Below are positions 33,654 through 43,445 of a DNA stretch of 64,000 nt, piece after piece. The position numbers and the translations under genes are program-made. This DNA comes from Segatella copri (GTDB taxonomy: Bacteria; Bacteroidota; Bacteroidia; Bacteroidales; Bacteroidaceae): contig NZ_CP156891.1 of assembly GCF_019249795.2 (NCBI RefSeq), positions 2,577,001 to 2,641,000 on the forward strand, in the 5' to 3' direction. The stretch's first letter is position 1; each line of letters starts with the position of its first letter. Under the pieces are notes generated by a model, which saw only the letters and a list, made by a program, of their open reading frames with translations, made no database searches and was not told the origin of the DNA.

Positions 33654-36536
33654 ATGAATAATGATAGTATGAATTCAAGATTCAAATCATATAATTATAA
33701 GCTTTTTGTAGCAAGTCTCGTGGCTTTGGCTCCTCTTGGTGCCAATGCCAAGACTGCACAGACAAGCGAATCCGATACAGCCAGTGCCGACAAGGAGATG
33801 GTTCAGGTGGCTTACCGAAAGGTAGCCAAGGATGACATCTTGGGCGGTGTGTCTGTAGTCGATGTAGAGAACTTGATGAAGAAGAATTACCATACTTATA
33901 GCCTCGACAATATGCAAGGTTATGTAGGTGGTTGGAATGGCAATTCTCTCTGGGGTATGGATGCCGACAACGCTGGTTATCTCGTCTTGGTAGATGGTGT
34001 GCCTCGTGAAGCTAACAACGTTCAACCAAGTGAGATTGCACAGATTTCTTTCCTCAAGGGTGCGCAGGCTGTGGTGCTCTATGGTAGCAAGGCTGCCAAG
34101 GGTGCTGTAGTCATAACTACCAAGCGTGGTCATAATGACGGCTTGAAGGTCGAGGTGCAGGCTAATGCAGGTTTGAATGTAGCAAAGTCTTATCCTGAGT
34201 ATCTTAGCAGTGCAGAGTATATGACTCTCTATAACGAGGCTCGTCGTAATGATGGTCTGTCTGAGCTTTATTCTGCTGAGGACATCTATAATCATGGAGC
34301 AGGTTTGAACCCTTATCGTTATCCTAATCTCGATTTCTATTCTTCTGATTATCTCAGAAAGATGAACAGCCGTTATGAGGCTACTGCAGAAATCAGCGGT
34401 GGTGGTAAGCGAGCTCATTTCTATAGCAATATCAACTATTATCGTCAGGGCGATTATTTCAAGTTTGGTGAGGCAAAGAATAATAATACCCAGCGCTTCA
34501 GCGTTCGTGGTAATGTGGATATAGACATTACTGATGATATTAAGGCTTGGGTCAACTCCAGTGCAACCTTCTATGATTCTCATTCTGCAAAGGGTAATTA
34601 CTGGGAAGCTGCTGCTACTTGGCGTCCTAATTTTCCACAGAATGCAGCTCCTCTTATCTCCACAGATATGATAGCCCCTAATGCTAAGGCTGCTTGGGAC
34701 TTGATGAGCGTTGCGAAGTTGGTAGATGGCAAATACTTCCTTGCTGGTACTCAGGCAAACTCTTCCAATGTTTTTGCTGATATCTATTCTGCAGGAAGTA
34801 GTAAATTTACTAGTCGTCAATTCCAGTTTGATACGGGTATCAATATCAACTTGCACAAGGTGTTGAAGGGCTTGTCTTTCGAGACTCATTTCGCAGTTGA
34901 CTATGCCACCTCTTATAATACTTCTTTCGATAATAGCTATGCTGTTTATATCCCAACATGGGCTAACATTGATGGCAAGGATATGATTGTCGCATTGAAG
35001 AAGGAAGGTGAGGATAAAAAGTCTGGCAACCAGAACATCAGCGGAAGTACAGATAACCAGACCATGTTTTTCTCTGGTCAGTTCAACTACAACAATACTT
35101 TCAACAAGGTTCACAATCTGTCGGCAATGTTGATAGCTTCTGGCTTCCAGCAGTCGAAGTCTGGACAGTATCATAAGAACTCTAGTGCCAATCTTGCATT
35201 CGATGCTTCTTACAATTATGCCCAGAAGTATTACGCAGATTTTGGATTAGCTGCCATTCACTCTGCCCAGTTGGCTCCAGGTCATCGTGAGGCTCTCTCA
35301 CCATCACTTTCTTTGGGTTGGAGACTCAAGAATGAGTCTTTCTTGAAGAATTCCAAGGTGGTAGATGACATGATGATTAGTGTATCAGGTAGTATTATCA
35401 ATGAGGATATTGATATAGCAAATGGTGACAATCGCTACTATCTCTATCAGAGTATTTGGACTTCTGATTACGGCTATGGATGGTATGATGGATCTAGCGA
35501 TAAATACACCTATTCAAAAAGAGGTGAGAACAAAGACCTTGATTTTATCAAGCGCAAAGAGTTGTCTCTGAATTTCAAGACATCCCTGTGGCAGAAATTG
35601 GTGACATTGGATGCAAGTTTCTTCATCAATTCGATGGAGGGTTATCTCATCTCTTCGCCAACATTCTATCCATCTCATTTGAATACTGGTTATCCAGCGG
35701 CTTCGTTTATGCCTGTACTGAATTACAACAATAATCGTAGAGTAGGATTTGATTTCGCAGCCAACTTCAATAAGAAGGTAGGTGATGTGGATCTCTCACT
35801 TGGTGTGACAGGTACTTACTATACAACCAAGGCTACCAAACGAGATGAGAACAACGTAGAGCAGTATCAGAACAGACAAGGAAAGGCAGTTGATGGCATT
35901 TGGGGTTACAAGAGCGCAGGTCTCTTCCAAAGCGAGGAGGAAATCAAAACTTCTCCAGACCAAAGCTATTTTGGTGGAACAGTTAAACCTGGTGACATCA
36001 AGTATGTGGATGTAAATGGTGATAATAAAATTGACCAATACGACCAAGTCTTCTTGGGTAAGGGTGGTTGGTATGGAGCACCATTCACGCTTGGTGTCAA
36101 TCTTACAGCTAAGTGGAAGAACTTTACCTTCTTCGCTCTTGGTACCGGTAACTTCGGTGCTTGGGGAGTCAAGAATAATTCTTATTGGTGGGTAAAGGGC
36201 GATAGCAAATATTCTGCTGTAGTTCGTAACCGATGGACAGAGGAAACCAAAGAGACTGCAACCTATCCTCGTTTGACATCTCTTGATGGTAACAACAACT
36301 TCCAGACATCAGACTTCTGGATGTACAAGACGGATGCTTTCAGCTTGGCTAAGGTCCAGATAACTTACGACTTGCCTAGTACTTTGTTCCAAAAGACATG
36401 GCTTAAGGGGTTGTCGGCATACGTAAGCGGAGCTAACTTGCTTACCATTTCAGGAGAGCGCGAAGTCTTAGAGATGAACGTTGGGTCTGCGCCTCAGACA
36501 CGCTATTATAATATAGGTGTAAAGGCAACATTCTAA
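33654..36536 (+). CDS. xusC: second SusC-like transporter, without N-terminal beta-sandwich (XusC)
   Basis: A 960-residue TonB-dependent porin. After the signal peptide (to about residue 33, 'GANAKT') it goes almost directly into a plug ('NAGYLVLVDGVPREANNVQPSEIAQISFLKGAQAVVLYGSKAAKGAVVITTKRG') and a barrel ending 'YYNIGVKATF'. The carboxypeptidase-like domain of most SusC proteins is missing, and the TonB box region is reduced to 'MVQVAYRKVAKDDILGG'. The second SusC of xylan core clusters commonly looks like this. ATG 33669 is an alternative start. It lies 29 bases after xusB. Confidence 0.87.
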   Translation: MNNDSMNSRFKSYNYKLFVASLVALAPLGANAKTAQTSESDTASADKEMVQVAYRKVAKDDILGGVSVVDVENLMKKNYHTYSLDNMQGYVGGWNGNSLWGMDADNAGYLVLVDGVPREANNVQPSEIAQISFLKGAQAVVLYGSKAAKGAVVITTKRGHNDGLKVEVQANAGLNVAKSYPEYLSSAEYMTLYNEARRNDGLSELYSAEDIYNHGAGLNPYRYPNLDFYSSDYLRKMNSRYEATAEISGGGKRAHFYSNINYYRQGDYFKFGEAKNNNTQRFSVRGNVDIDITDDIKAWVNSSATFYDSHSAKGNYWEAAATWRPNFPQNAAPLISTDMIAPNAKAAWDLMSVAKLVDGKYFLAGTQANSSNVFADIYSAGSSKFTSRQFQFDTGININLHKVLKGLSFETHFAVDYATSYNTSFDNSYAVYIPTWANIDGKDMIVALKKEGEDKKSGNQNISGSTDNQTMFFSGQFNYNNTFNKVHNLSAMLIASGFQQSKSGQYHKNSSANLAFDASYNYAQKYYADFGLAAIHSAQLAPGHREALSPSLSLGWRLKNESFLKNSKVVDDMMISVSGSIINEDIDIANGDNRYYLYQSIWTSDYGYGWYDGSSDKYTYSKRGENKDLDFIKRKELSLNFKTSLWQKLVTLDASFFINSMEGYLISSPTFYPSHLNTGYPAASFMPVLNYNNNRRVGFDFAANFNKKVGDVDLSLGVTGTYYTTKATKRDENNVEQYQNRQGKAVDGIWGYKSAGLFQSEEEIKTSPDQSYFGGTVKPGDIKYVDVNGDNKIDQYDQVFLGKGGWYGAPFTLGVNLTAKWKNFTFFALGTGNFGAWGVKNNSYWWVKGDSKYSAVVRNRWTEETKETATYPRLTSLDGNNNFQTSDFWMYKTDAFSLAKVQITYDLPSTLFQKTWLKGLSAYVSGANLLTISGEREVLEMNVGSAPQTRYYNIGVKATF

Positions 36537-36558
36537 TCATTTTAAAATGTAGAAAGAA

Positions 36559-38376
36559 ATGAAAGTAAAAAATATATTTATATTAGCAGCAATGTCGCTT
36601 ACCTTGGTTTCTTGCTCAGATCTCTTCGAGCCTGCAGAGGAAAACAACCGTGGCTTGGATGAGATTTACAATGAGCCAACATACGCTCAGGGACTATTGG
36701 GATATGGTTATGCGATGCTTCCTTACAATACCAAGAGTGTTACTGATATTGCTACAGATGACGCTGTAAGCAATGACTTGACAAATAGCTTTCTCAAGAT
36801 GGCTACAGGTTCTTGGACTGCTAATAGCGATCCTATGTCTAGATGGGCAAATGGTCGTGCTTGTATCCAATATCTCAATATCTTCCTTCAGGAGGTAGAT
36901 AAGGTAAACTGGGCAAAGGACGAAAATGCCCGTAGGATGTATTGTGATAGCCGTAAAGGTGAAGCTTATGCTTTGAGAGCTCTCAACTTGTATTATCTTT
37001 TGATGAATCATGGTGGATGGACAGCCGATGGCAAATTGCTTGGCGTTCCTAATTTGACAGAACCAGAGACTTCTACTGATGATTTCAACAAGCCACGTAA
37101 TACATTCCAAGAGTGCTTGGATCAAATCTATAGCGATTTGGACGAGGCTGCCAAGCTTCTCCCTCTTGATTACAATGATTTGACTGATGATAACGATGTT
37201 CCTGCCAAGTATAAGGAAATCGGAGTAAAGACCGCAGGAGACTACAACCGTGTGTTTGGTTCCATTATGCGTGGTCGTATCAGCGGTCGTATCGCTGAGG
37301 CTATTCGCTCACAGGTATCTTTGCTTGCAGCTAGTCCTGCTTTCTCTGAAGGTACAAACGTGGATTATGCTAAGGCTGCTGACGATGCAGCTACCGTTCT
37401 TGACCGTATCAATGGTGTGAATGGATTGTCTGCTACAGGTAATAATTGGTTTATGCAAACCAGGGAAATCGATGCGCTTGGCTCAGGTGCTTGTCCTGCT
37501 GAAATTCTTTGGCGTGGCAGTCGTACCAATGGTGCTGATGACTGGGATCTTGGTCTGAACCAAGAGTCTGATAATTTCCCTCCGTCTCTTTATGGTAAGG
37601 GTAGAATCAACCCAACTCAGAATCTGGTCGATGCATTCCCTGCTGTAAATGGTTATCCTATCACCGATGATCGTTCTGAGTATGATAAGTTGAATCCTTA
37701 CAGCAATCGAGATCCTCGTCTTGACCTTTATATCATTCATGATGGTAGTACTTATAAGGGAAAGACCATTCATACAGACATTACGACGGCTAATAACAAT
37801 GATGGTTTGAATAAGATTTCCAATTCTACTCGTACAGGCTATTACATGAAAAAGCTGTTGCGTGAGGATTGTAATCCTGACCCTAATTCAAAGAATCCTC
37901 AGTATCATTATCCTGTGTATATTCGCTATACTGAGATATTCCTCGATTACGCTGAGGCTGCCAACGAGGCTTGGGGACCAAAGGGTAAGGGAACTCACAA
38001 CTACTCAGCTTACGATGTAATCAAGGCAATCCGTGAGCGTGCCGGAATTGGCGAGTTTGGCGAGGATCCATACTTGGATGAGTGCGCTGGTAGCAAAGAG
38101 AAAATGCGTGAGTTGATTCGAAACGAGCGTCGTTTGGAACTTTGTTTTGAAAATAAGCGCTTTAGTGACCTTCGCCGTTGGAAAGCTCCTCTAAATGAGG
38201 CTGTGCGTGGTATAGAAATCACTTTAGAGGCTGGTGCCCCATTATACAAAGTCATGAAGGTTGAGGATCGCAACTATAAAGATTACATGTATTACGGTCC
38301 TATACCACAGAGCGAAATGTTGAAGTGGAGCAACTTGCAGCAGAATAAGGGCTGGGAAGTAAAAAATAACGACTAA
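36559..38376 (+). CDS. xusD: second SusD-like lipoprotein (XusD)
   Basis: A 605-residue surface lipoprotein with lipobox 'LVSC' (Cys about residue 19). RagB/SusD features are the helical hairpins ('GEAYALRALNLYYLLMNHGGWTADGKLLGVP', 'YTEIFLDYAEAANEAWG', 'IRNERRLELCFENKRFSDLRRW') and the C-terminal 'IPQSEMLKWSNLQQNKGW'. It is the partner of XusC, 22 bases upstream. Ligand specificity cannot be read from sequence, but position in the xylan core is conserved. Confidence 0.92.
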   Translation: MKVKNIFILAAMSLTLVSCSDLFEPAEENNRGLDEIYNEPTYAQGLLGYGYAMLPYNTKSVTDIATDDAVSNDLTNSFLKMATGSWTANSDPMSRWANGRACIQYLNIFLQEVDKVNWAKDENARRMYCDSRKGEAYALRALNLYYLLMNHGGWTADGKLLGVPNLTEPETSTDDFNKPRNTFQECLDQIYSDLDEAAKLLPLDYNDLTDDNDVPAKYKEIGVKTAGDYNRVFGSIMRGRISGRIAEAIRSQVSLLAASPAFSEGTNVDYAKAADDAATVLDRINGVNGLSATGNNWFMQTREIDALGSGACPAEILWRGSRTNGADDWDLGLNQESDNFPPSLYGKGRINPTQNLVDAFPAVNGYPITDDRSEYDKLNPYSNRDPRLDLYIIHDGSTYKGKTIHTDITTANNNDGLNKISNSTRTGYYMKKLLREDCNPDPNSKNPQYHYPVYIRYTEIFLDYAEAANEAWGPKGKGTHNYSAYDVIKAIRERAGIGEFGEDPYLDECAGSKEKMRELIRNERRLELCFENKRFSDLRRWKAPLNEAVRGIEITLEAGAPLYKVMKVEDRNYKDYMYYGPIPQSEMLKWSNLQQNKGWEVKNND

Positions 38377-38384
38377 TATTTAAA

Positions 38385-39446
38385 ATGATGAAAACAATGA
38401 AGATAAGCAAATATTTGTCCATGGCTGCATTGGGAATCTTGGCTTTTGGCTTTAACTCTTGTGAGAATGGCAACCAAGAATTTCCTGATTATGAGGGCGG
38501 TACTACTGTATATTATCCTTATCAGTATATCGAACGTTCTGTAGTTTTAGGCAATGATGAGAATCGCGATAATACGGATGATAATAATCATGTATTGTAT
38601 ATTGTATCTACAATGGGTGGAGCATATAATGGAAAAAACATCACATTGAATGTAGATGTTGATAATTCATTGTGTGACAATCTGTATTTTGAGGATGGGG
38701 TCACTCCTGTAAAGCCAATGCCTAGCAATTATTATACAATTCCTACCAAGACGGTTGCGTATAATGGGAAAATGCAGGGACGTCTTCAGGTTAAGTTGGA
38801 GGATGCTTTTTTTGCTGACCCTGATTGTGCAAAGAATACATATGTAATCCCAGTTCGCATCAAGGAAATGGTGGGAGCCGATTCTATTCTTTCGGGTTCT
38901 CCTGCCGTTGCAGGTACAACTCCTGTTCGTACTGATGCTTCAGCTTGGTTAATTGCTCCTAAGGATTATATCCTTTATTGCGTTAAGTTTATGAATCCAT
39001 GGGATGGCTTTTATTTCCGTAGAGGAACTGACAAGATTACAGAGAATGGACAAACTCATGAGGTAAAGCGTGAAGGTGCAACTATTGAAAAGGATGAAGT
39101 GAGTCGAATTACAACCAAGAGTTTGAAGGAATGTAATTTCGTAGCCTCTGTAAATAAAGCTGACGGCTCAAAGGTCACTTGCAACTTGAAACTTACGTTC
39201 GATGATAATGGTAATTGTACCGTTTCTTCTGATACAGAGGGCATGACTGCTTCTGGTACAGGTAAGTTTGTAGAAAAGGGAGCAAAGTTGGCTTGGGGTA
39301 ACAAGGATCGTGACATCCTGACTCTCAATTACAAGGTTGATTTCGGTTCAGGCATTGTTTTGGAAACATCCGATCAGTTTGTTGCCCAGACTCGTGGTAA
39401 CACCAATGGTATTGTTCAATTCAGTCCTCAGTATATCAGGAAGTAA
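38385..39446 (+). CDS. xusE: surface lipoprotein of the xylan core (XusE; DUF1735-like)
   Basis: A 353-residue lipoprotein (lipobox region 'FGFNSCENG'). The N-terminal half, about 40-200, is a beta-sandwich like the DUF1735/BT_3987-type domain ('YIERSVVLGNDENRDNTDDNNHVLYIVSTMGGAYNGK'). The C-terminal half (about 210-350) is a lipocalin-like or DUF5627-like beta domain. Proteins in this place are surface glycan-binding partners of the SusCD pairs, similar in role to SusE/SusF. It starts 8 bases after xusD and is followed by the GH10 gene. Domain names are by pattern; glycan binding is inferred from position. Confidence 0.78.
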   Translation: MMKTMKISKYLSMAALGILAFGFNSCENGNQEFPDYEGGTTVYYPYQYIERSVVLGNDENRDNTDDNNHVLYIVSTMGGAYNGKNITLNVDVDNSLCDNLYFEDGVTPVKPMPSNYYTIPTKTVAYNGKMQGRLQVKLEDAFFADPDCAKNTYVIPVRIKEMVGADSILSGSPAVAGTTPVRTDASAWLIAPKDYILYCVKFMNPWDGFYFRRGTDKITENGQTHEVKREGATIEKDEVSRITTKSLKECNFVASVNKADGSKVTCNLKLTFDDNGNCTVSSDTEGMTASGTGKFVEKGAKLAWGNKDRDILTLNYKVDFGSGIVLETSDQFVAQTRGNTNGIVQFSPQYIRK

Positions 39447-39487
39447 TATTCTTGATAGATAAGTGTCATTCTAATAATTTGATTATT

Positions 39488-41725
39488 ATGAAATTGAAAA
39501 ATATTAATTTAGGTTTAGGCTTGATGGCTCTCTTGGCTTTGTCTTCTTGTGCTGATGACAAGTTCTCGGAGTACAGAACTGATATGACCAAGAGTTTGAA
39601 GGAATATCAGTATCTGAATAACTACGAGCCTTTGAAGAAATACGTGGAAGATATGAAAGCTGCCGGCAAGTGCAATCCCAACTTTAAGTTGGGCATTGCG
39701 CTTGAAGCAGCCGAATTCAACAAGCAGGGACTTGTATATTGTCTTGCTGGTAGCAATTTCAATGAGACTGTAGCCGGCAACGCCATGAAGATGGCTTCTT
39801 GTGTTGCTGATGATGGTCGCATGAATTTTGATAATGTAAGTGAATATGTTAAGAATGCCACAGATGCAGGTCTTTCGGTTTATGGTCATACCTTGGCTTG
39901 GCATGAACAGCAGCCTAACAAGTATCTGAATGGGCTGATTGCTGATAAGGTAATAGAAGTAGACCCTAGTCAGAAAGTTGAGAAGACTGATTATGAACTT
40001 GACTGTTCTACTCTTTCATCTTACGATTGGACGGGTTCGCCTGCTTCTGTAAAAACAGAGTGGAATAAAGGTGGTGCTGTGGTCATAACCAATCCAGAGC
40101 CGATAGACCCATTTTATGAGCTTCAGTACTGGCTGGTAAATGGCATTCCTCTTAAAACAGGCACTAAATATAAGATTACCTTCCTTTGCAAGGCAGAAGG
40201 TGAATCGCCTGCTAATATCCGCTTTAAGTTGGGTAACTGGGGAGCTGGCGCCAAGAATACCTTCAAGATTCCTGTAGGTGGTGATTATAAAGAAGTTTCG
40301 TTCGATGTAACTCCTGTCATGGATAGTAATGGTCTCTTCTTCCAGCACGGAGATTTTGCAGGTAAGATTTATTGGAAGTCTATTAAAATCTCTCATTTCG
40401 AGGCTCCTTCTGTTGAAATCCCTGTAAGTGTTGGGCATCTTACCTTTGATGATGGTCAGAACCTTGGTGGATGGGGTATGGATAATGCGCCAAAGATTGT
40501 AAATGGTGTTTGTGAGGTTGGTAACAACGCAGCCAAGGAAAACCCTTGGAATGCACAGGTTAACTATGAACCAGGTTTCGCTTTCGAGAATGGTAAAACC
40601 TATCACTTGAAGATGAAAATCAAGGGTTCTGTAGCTGGCGAATTTGGTGCTGGATTCCAGAATCCTGAAGGATACATAGGCTGTGGTGACTTCCCTACCA
40701 TCAAGGTTACAACTGATTGGAAGGAAGTTGATGTAGCTACCACATGTAATGGTGACAATGCCTTGCGCCTGCTGCTGAATATCGGCAAATATGCGGGTAC
40801 CCTCCATATTGATGATTTTGAAGTTTACTACACGAAGCCTTCAAATACTATTCCTCTTACAGATGAGGAAAAGAAGAAAGCACTTACTCCTGTTTTGCAG
40901 AATTGGATTTACGGCATGATGGCAGCTACCGAGGGTAAGGTGAAGGCTTGGGATGTTGTAAACGAGTCTATCTCTGGTAAAGATATTGATGGCGATGGTT
41001 ACTACGATCTCCAGTCTGCCACACGTGGTACAGTTTCTCCAGATGATGCCAAGAACAAATTCTACTGGCAGGATTACCTGGGTGACCTTGATTATGTTCG
41101 CACTGCTGTAGCTGCAGCTCGCAAGGGCTTTGCTGATGCTGGTGGAAAACCTGAGGAGTTGAAGCTCTTCATCAATGATTATAACCTCGAAACTGCTTAC
41201 GACGATAACAAGAAGCTCAAGAGTCTGATTCATTGGATTGAGGAGTGGGAGAAGGACGGCGTTACCAAGATTGATGGTATCGGCAGTCAGATGCACGTTT
41301 CATGCTGCATGGATCCTGTTGAGCAGAAAAAAAGAGAGGATGCTTACGTGAACATGCTCAACCTGATGGTTAGTACAGGTAGGTTGGTTCGTATTTCTGA
41401 GTTGGATATGGGCTTGGAGGTTCCGAACGTGGATAAGAACAGCAAAGACCCATATATCCAAGTAAAGACTACTGATATGACCGAGGAACAGCACAAGGCA
41501 ATGCGTGCTTACTACGAGTTTATCGTCAAGAAATATCTTGAGATTGTTCCTAAGGAGCAGCAGTGGGGTATCTGCCAGTGGTGTGCTACTGACAGTCCTG
41601 CCAATAGTGGTTGGCGTCCTGGTTTGCCAGTAGGCCTCTGGGATTTGGATTATTATCGCAAGCATACCTATGCAGGTTTCGCTGTAGGTCTTGGTGCTCC
41701 AGAATATTGGAAGGAAGCCAAGTAA
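39488..41725 (+). CDS. xyn10A: GH10 endo-beta-1,4-xylanase with inserted carbohydrate-binding modules
   Basis: A 745-residue surface lipoprotein (lipobox 'ALSSC'; start 39488, not 39452, because the signal begins there). The GH10 barrel is split: the first part is at about 45-155 ('YGHTLAWHEQQP'). Two tandem CBM4/22-like beta-sandwiches fill about 165-460 ('LTFDDGQNLGGWGMDN', 'DDFEVYYTKPS'). The barrel resumes at about 465. Acid/base Glu493 ('WDVVNES') and nucleophile Glu638 ('ISELDMG') are intact. This inserted-CBM design is typical of Bacteroidota xylan-core xylanases, which cut long xylan at the cell surface to feed XusA-E. Last gene of the xus operon; terminator at 41794-41836. Confidence 0.93.
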   Translation: MKLKNINLGLGLMALLALSSCADDKFSEYRTDMTKSLKEYQYLNNYEPLKKYVEDMKAAGKCNPNFKLGIALEAAEFNKQGLVYCLAGSNFNETVAGNAMKMASCVADDGRMNFDNVSEYVKNATDAGLSVYGHTLAWHEQQPNKYLNGLIADKVIEVDPSQKVEKTDYELDCSTLSSYDWTGSPASVKTEWNKGGAVVITNPEPIDPFYELQYWLVNGIPLKTGTKYKITFLCKAEGESPANIRFKLGNWGAGAKNTFKIPVGGDYKEVSFDVTPVMDSNGLFFQHGDFAGKIYWKSIKISHFEAPSVEIPVSVGHLTFDDGQNLGGWGMDNAPKIVNGVCEVGNNAAKENPWNAQVNYEPGFAFENGKTYHLKMKIKGSVAGEFGAGFQNPEGYIGCGDFPTIKVTTDWKEVDVATTCNGDNALRLLLNIGKYAGTLHIDDFEVYYTKPSNTIPLTDEEKKKALTPVLQNWIYGMMAATEGKVKAWDVVNESISGKDIDGDGYYDLQSATRGTVSPDDAKNKFYWQDYLGDLDYVRTAVAAARKGFADAGGKPEELKLFINDYNLETAYDDNKKLKSLIHWIEEWEKDGVTKIDGIGSQMHVSCCMDPVEQKKREDAYVNMLNLMVSTGRLVRISELDMGLEVPNVDKNSKDPYIQVKTTDMTEEQHKAMRAYYEFIVKKYLEIVPKEQQWGICQWCATDSPANSGWRPGLPVGLWDLDYYRKHTYAGFAVGLGAPEYWKEAK

Positions 41726-41793
41726 TTACTCTAAAAGACATTAGTTTTAGGTTTTATCATACAAAGATTAACCGAAAAAAGATGTTAGTCGTT

Positions 41794-41836
41794 AAGGTTG
41801 GCTGTGTTGTGATGACACGGTCAACCTTTTTGCATT
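41794..41836 (+). terminator. terminator of the xus operon
   Basis: A 14-bp stem with two G-U pairs (41794-41807 with 41815-41828) and a 7-base loop, then a T-rich stretch. Confidence 0.75.
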
Positions 41837-42060
41837 TTTTTAATGATGAAAATATTCTCTTTCTCCTATGTGTCATTCTTGAAAGAGATTGTCTAGTGTG
41901 ACTTCGCTGTTTACTATACTTGAATGGATGCCATTGGCAACACCAAATGTAAGCCTCGCTAGCCACGCCACCAATATTCAATGCCTTGCGTTTTCGTGCC
42001 AAAATCTTTAATTTGGCTTCCTAGAGAAGGACGTGATGTATTCATGCTACTAGCCATAAA

Positions 42061-42270
42061 AGTTATGAAGTGGATTTCCTTCTTTCAAGAGGAAAGAAAA
42101 TTTATCCGATAGAGGTGAAATCCTCAGGATATAATACTCATAAGTCACTAGACGAGTTTTGTGCTAAATATTCTGATCGAATAGATAAGAGATATCTCTT
42201 GTATACAAAGGATTTGAAGAAAGATGGACAAACGCTCCTCTTACCGATTTATATGACTCCTTTGTTGTGA
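42061..42270 (+). pseudogene. 3' fragment of a DUF4143-type ATPase gene
   Basis: The frame reads 'SYEVDFLLSRGKKIYPIEVKSSGYNTHKSLDEFCAKYSDRIDKRYLLYTKDLKKDG...', the C-terminal end of the AAA ATPase/DUF4143 family. The PD-(D/E)XK-like 'D-x(n)-E-V-K' residues are present. The ATPase part and start codon are missing; upstream bases 41900-42060 carry no continuing frame. The whole 748-base gap 41726-42473 holds only this remnant, the xus terminator, an inverted repeat and the operator of the next gene. Confidence 0.7.
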
Positions 42271-42279
42271 TTTCCTCTT

Positions 42280-42336
42280 CAAATAGGTTTGATGGTGTAT
42301 CATTTTCGTTATAATGTTGGCTATCAAACCTATTTG
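42280..42336. repeat. 14-bp perfect inverted repeat with 29-base loop
   Basis: CAAATAGGTTTGAT (42280-42293) and ATCAAACCTATTTG (42323-42336). It ends 11 bases before the locus operator at 42348. It may be a terminator-like structure or a scar of a lost element. Confidence 0.6.
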
Positions 42337-42347
42337 GTACTTCTCAC

Positions 42348-42400
42348 AAAGTATTTGTTATACCACGCAAAGTCTTTTTCAGCCTTTTCTGTTACTTTTG
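42348..42400 (+). promoter_or_regulatory. xylan-locus operator and promoter of the secreted orphan gene
   Basis: Box 1 AAAGTATTTGTTAT at 42348, box 2 AAAGTC at 42369, -7 TACTTTTG at 42393-42400. Span is 53 bp, as in the other sites. Confidence 0.65.
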
Positions 42401-42473
42401 CAAGCGGAAATGAGAAACATTTCTCGTTCCACGAATGAACAATTATTATCAATAAACTTAAAATTAAAAGCTT

Positions 42474-43265
42474 ATGAAAAAAATTTTTACTTTGATTGCT
42501 GCTGCCTTGATGGCAGTTAACGTGAGTGCAGCTAACAAGGTGCTGAAGATTACTGGCACCGCTGACAAGGTTAATCCTTGGGACAGCCAGTGTTATATCA
42601 ACCTTAAGAATCTAGAGAAGGGCAAGGCTTATGTCGTGAAGTTTGATGTGTACACTACAGCTGGTACCGAATTCAAAATCGGAACAGAGGCTATTGACGA
42701 GACTCAGACAGAGCATATGACGGAGTGGAATGCTTCTGCAGTGTTCAATTATACTGAGGAACTTACCTTGACTAATCAAAAGTCAGAGGCAGTAATAAAC
42801 TTCCCTGGTAAGACCACGGTTACTTGTCACTCCCACTGTACTGCAAAGCCAGGAATGGAGATAGATCATACAAATGGTAATACCAAAAATTGTAATCCGG
42901 AAATTTTGAAGGATTATGAGTATGCAGCTACTGCACTCTTGCTGAATGTAGGAAAGATGCCTAAGGATGCAGTCATCTATATTGGTAGCATTAAGGTGTA
43001 TGATGCAGATGGCAACCTCCTTTCAACAGAGGATTTTGATAATGCAACAGTTGGTGAGTATGATGCTACTAAGACTATTCACTATCCAGCTTGGCAGAAT
43101 GCTGCTACATTTGAAATTGTAGAAGAGCCTACTACAGGCATTTCTAATATTGAGAGTGCAAATGTAGCTAAGGATGGCAAGTGCTTCAACCTCGCTGGTC
43201 AGCAGGTAGGTAAGAACTATAAGGGCGTTGTCATCAAGAATGGTAAAAAGATGGTTATCAAGTAA
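42474..43265 (+). CDS. secreted beta-sandwich protein of unknown function, xylan-locus regulated
   Basis: A 263-residue protein with signal peptide 1-19 ('AVNVSAANK'). Residues about 20-205 look like one jelly-roll domain of the CBM4/22 type ('YINLKNLEKGKAYVVKFDVYTTAGTEFKIGTEA', 'IYIGSIKVYDADGNLLSTEDFDN'). A linker and the C-terminal tail 'FNLAGQQVGKNYKG', ending 'GKKMVIK' follow; this tail is common on Prevotella secreted proteins. There is no catalytic motif. The upstream region carries the same operator as the xylan genes, so it is probably induced with them. It could be a free xylan-binding protein; this is inference. I do not recognise a named family. Confidence 0.7.
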   Translation: MKKIFTLIAAALMAVNVSAANKVLKITGTADKVNPWDSQCYINLKNLEKGKAYVVKFDVYTTAGTEFKIGTEAIDETQTEHMTEWNASAVFNYTEELTLTNQKSEAVINFPGKTTVTCHSHCTAKPGMEIDHTNGNTKNCNPEILKDYEYAATALLLNVGKMPKDAVIYIGSIKVYDADGNLLSTEDFDNATVGEYDATKTIHYPAWQNAATFEIVEEPTTGISNIESANVAKDGKCFNLAGQQVGKNYKGVVIKNGKKMVIK

Positions 43266-43328
43266 TAGATGAGACGTTTTACAATGCTCGCATCGTACTA
43301 TATATAATAATGTGTACGATGATGTAGA

Positions 43329-43407
43329 ATCTATATAATATAAATATTAAACAAATGGTATAAAAAATCCCAGAATCGCTCTTCCAAGCAGTTCTGGGAT
43401 TTATTAT
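43329..43407. repeat. repeated terminator hairpin, copy 1
   Basis: The hairpin AAATCCCAGAA (43365-43375) with TTCTGGGATTT (43392-43402) and its 35-base left flank are repeated at 44631-44709. It lies between the secreted orphan and the convergent Rpn-type gene and can end both. Confidence 0.8.
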
Positions 43408-43445
43408 GGTGATATTTGGCATCAATATCTCCGCTATTATATTTT

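Noticed and set aside
33687..35174. 495-codon ORF antisense to xusC
   Set aside because: It has no domain, start signal or promoter; it arises from codon bias of the sense gene.
42070..42270. Independent 66-residue gene
   Set aside because: It matches only the C-terminal end of the DUF4143-type ATPase family and begins mid-domain, so it is called a pseudogene fragment.
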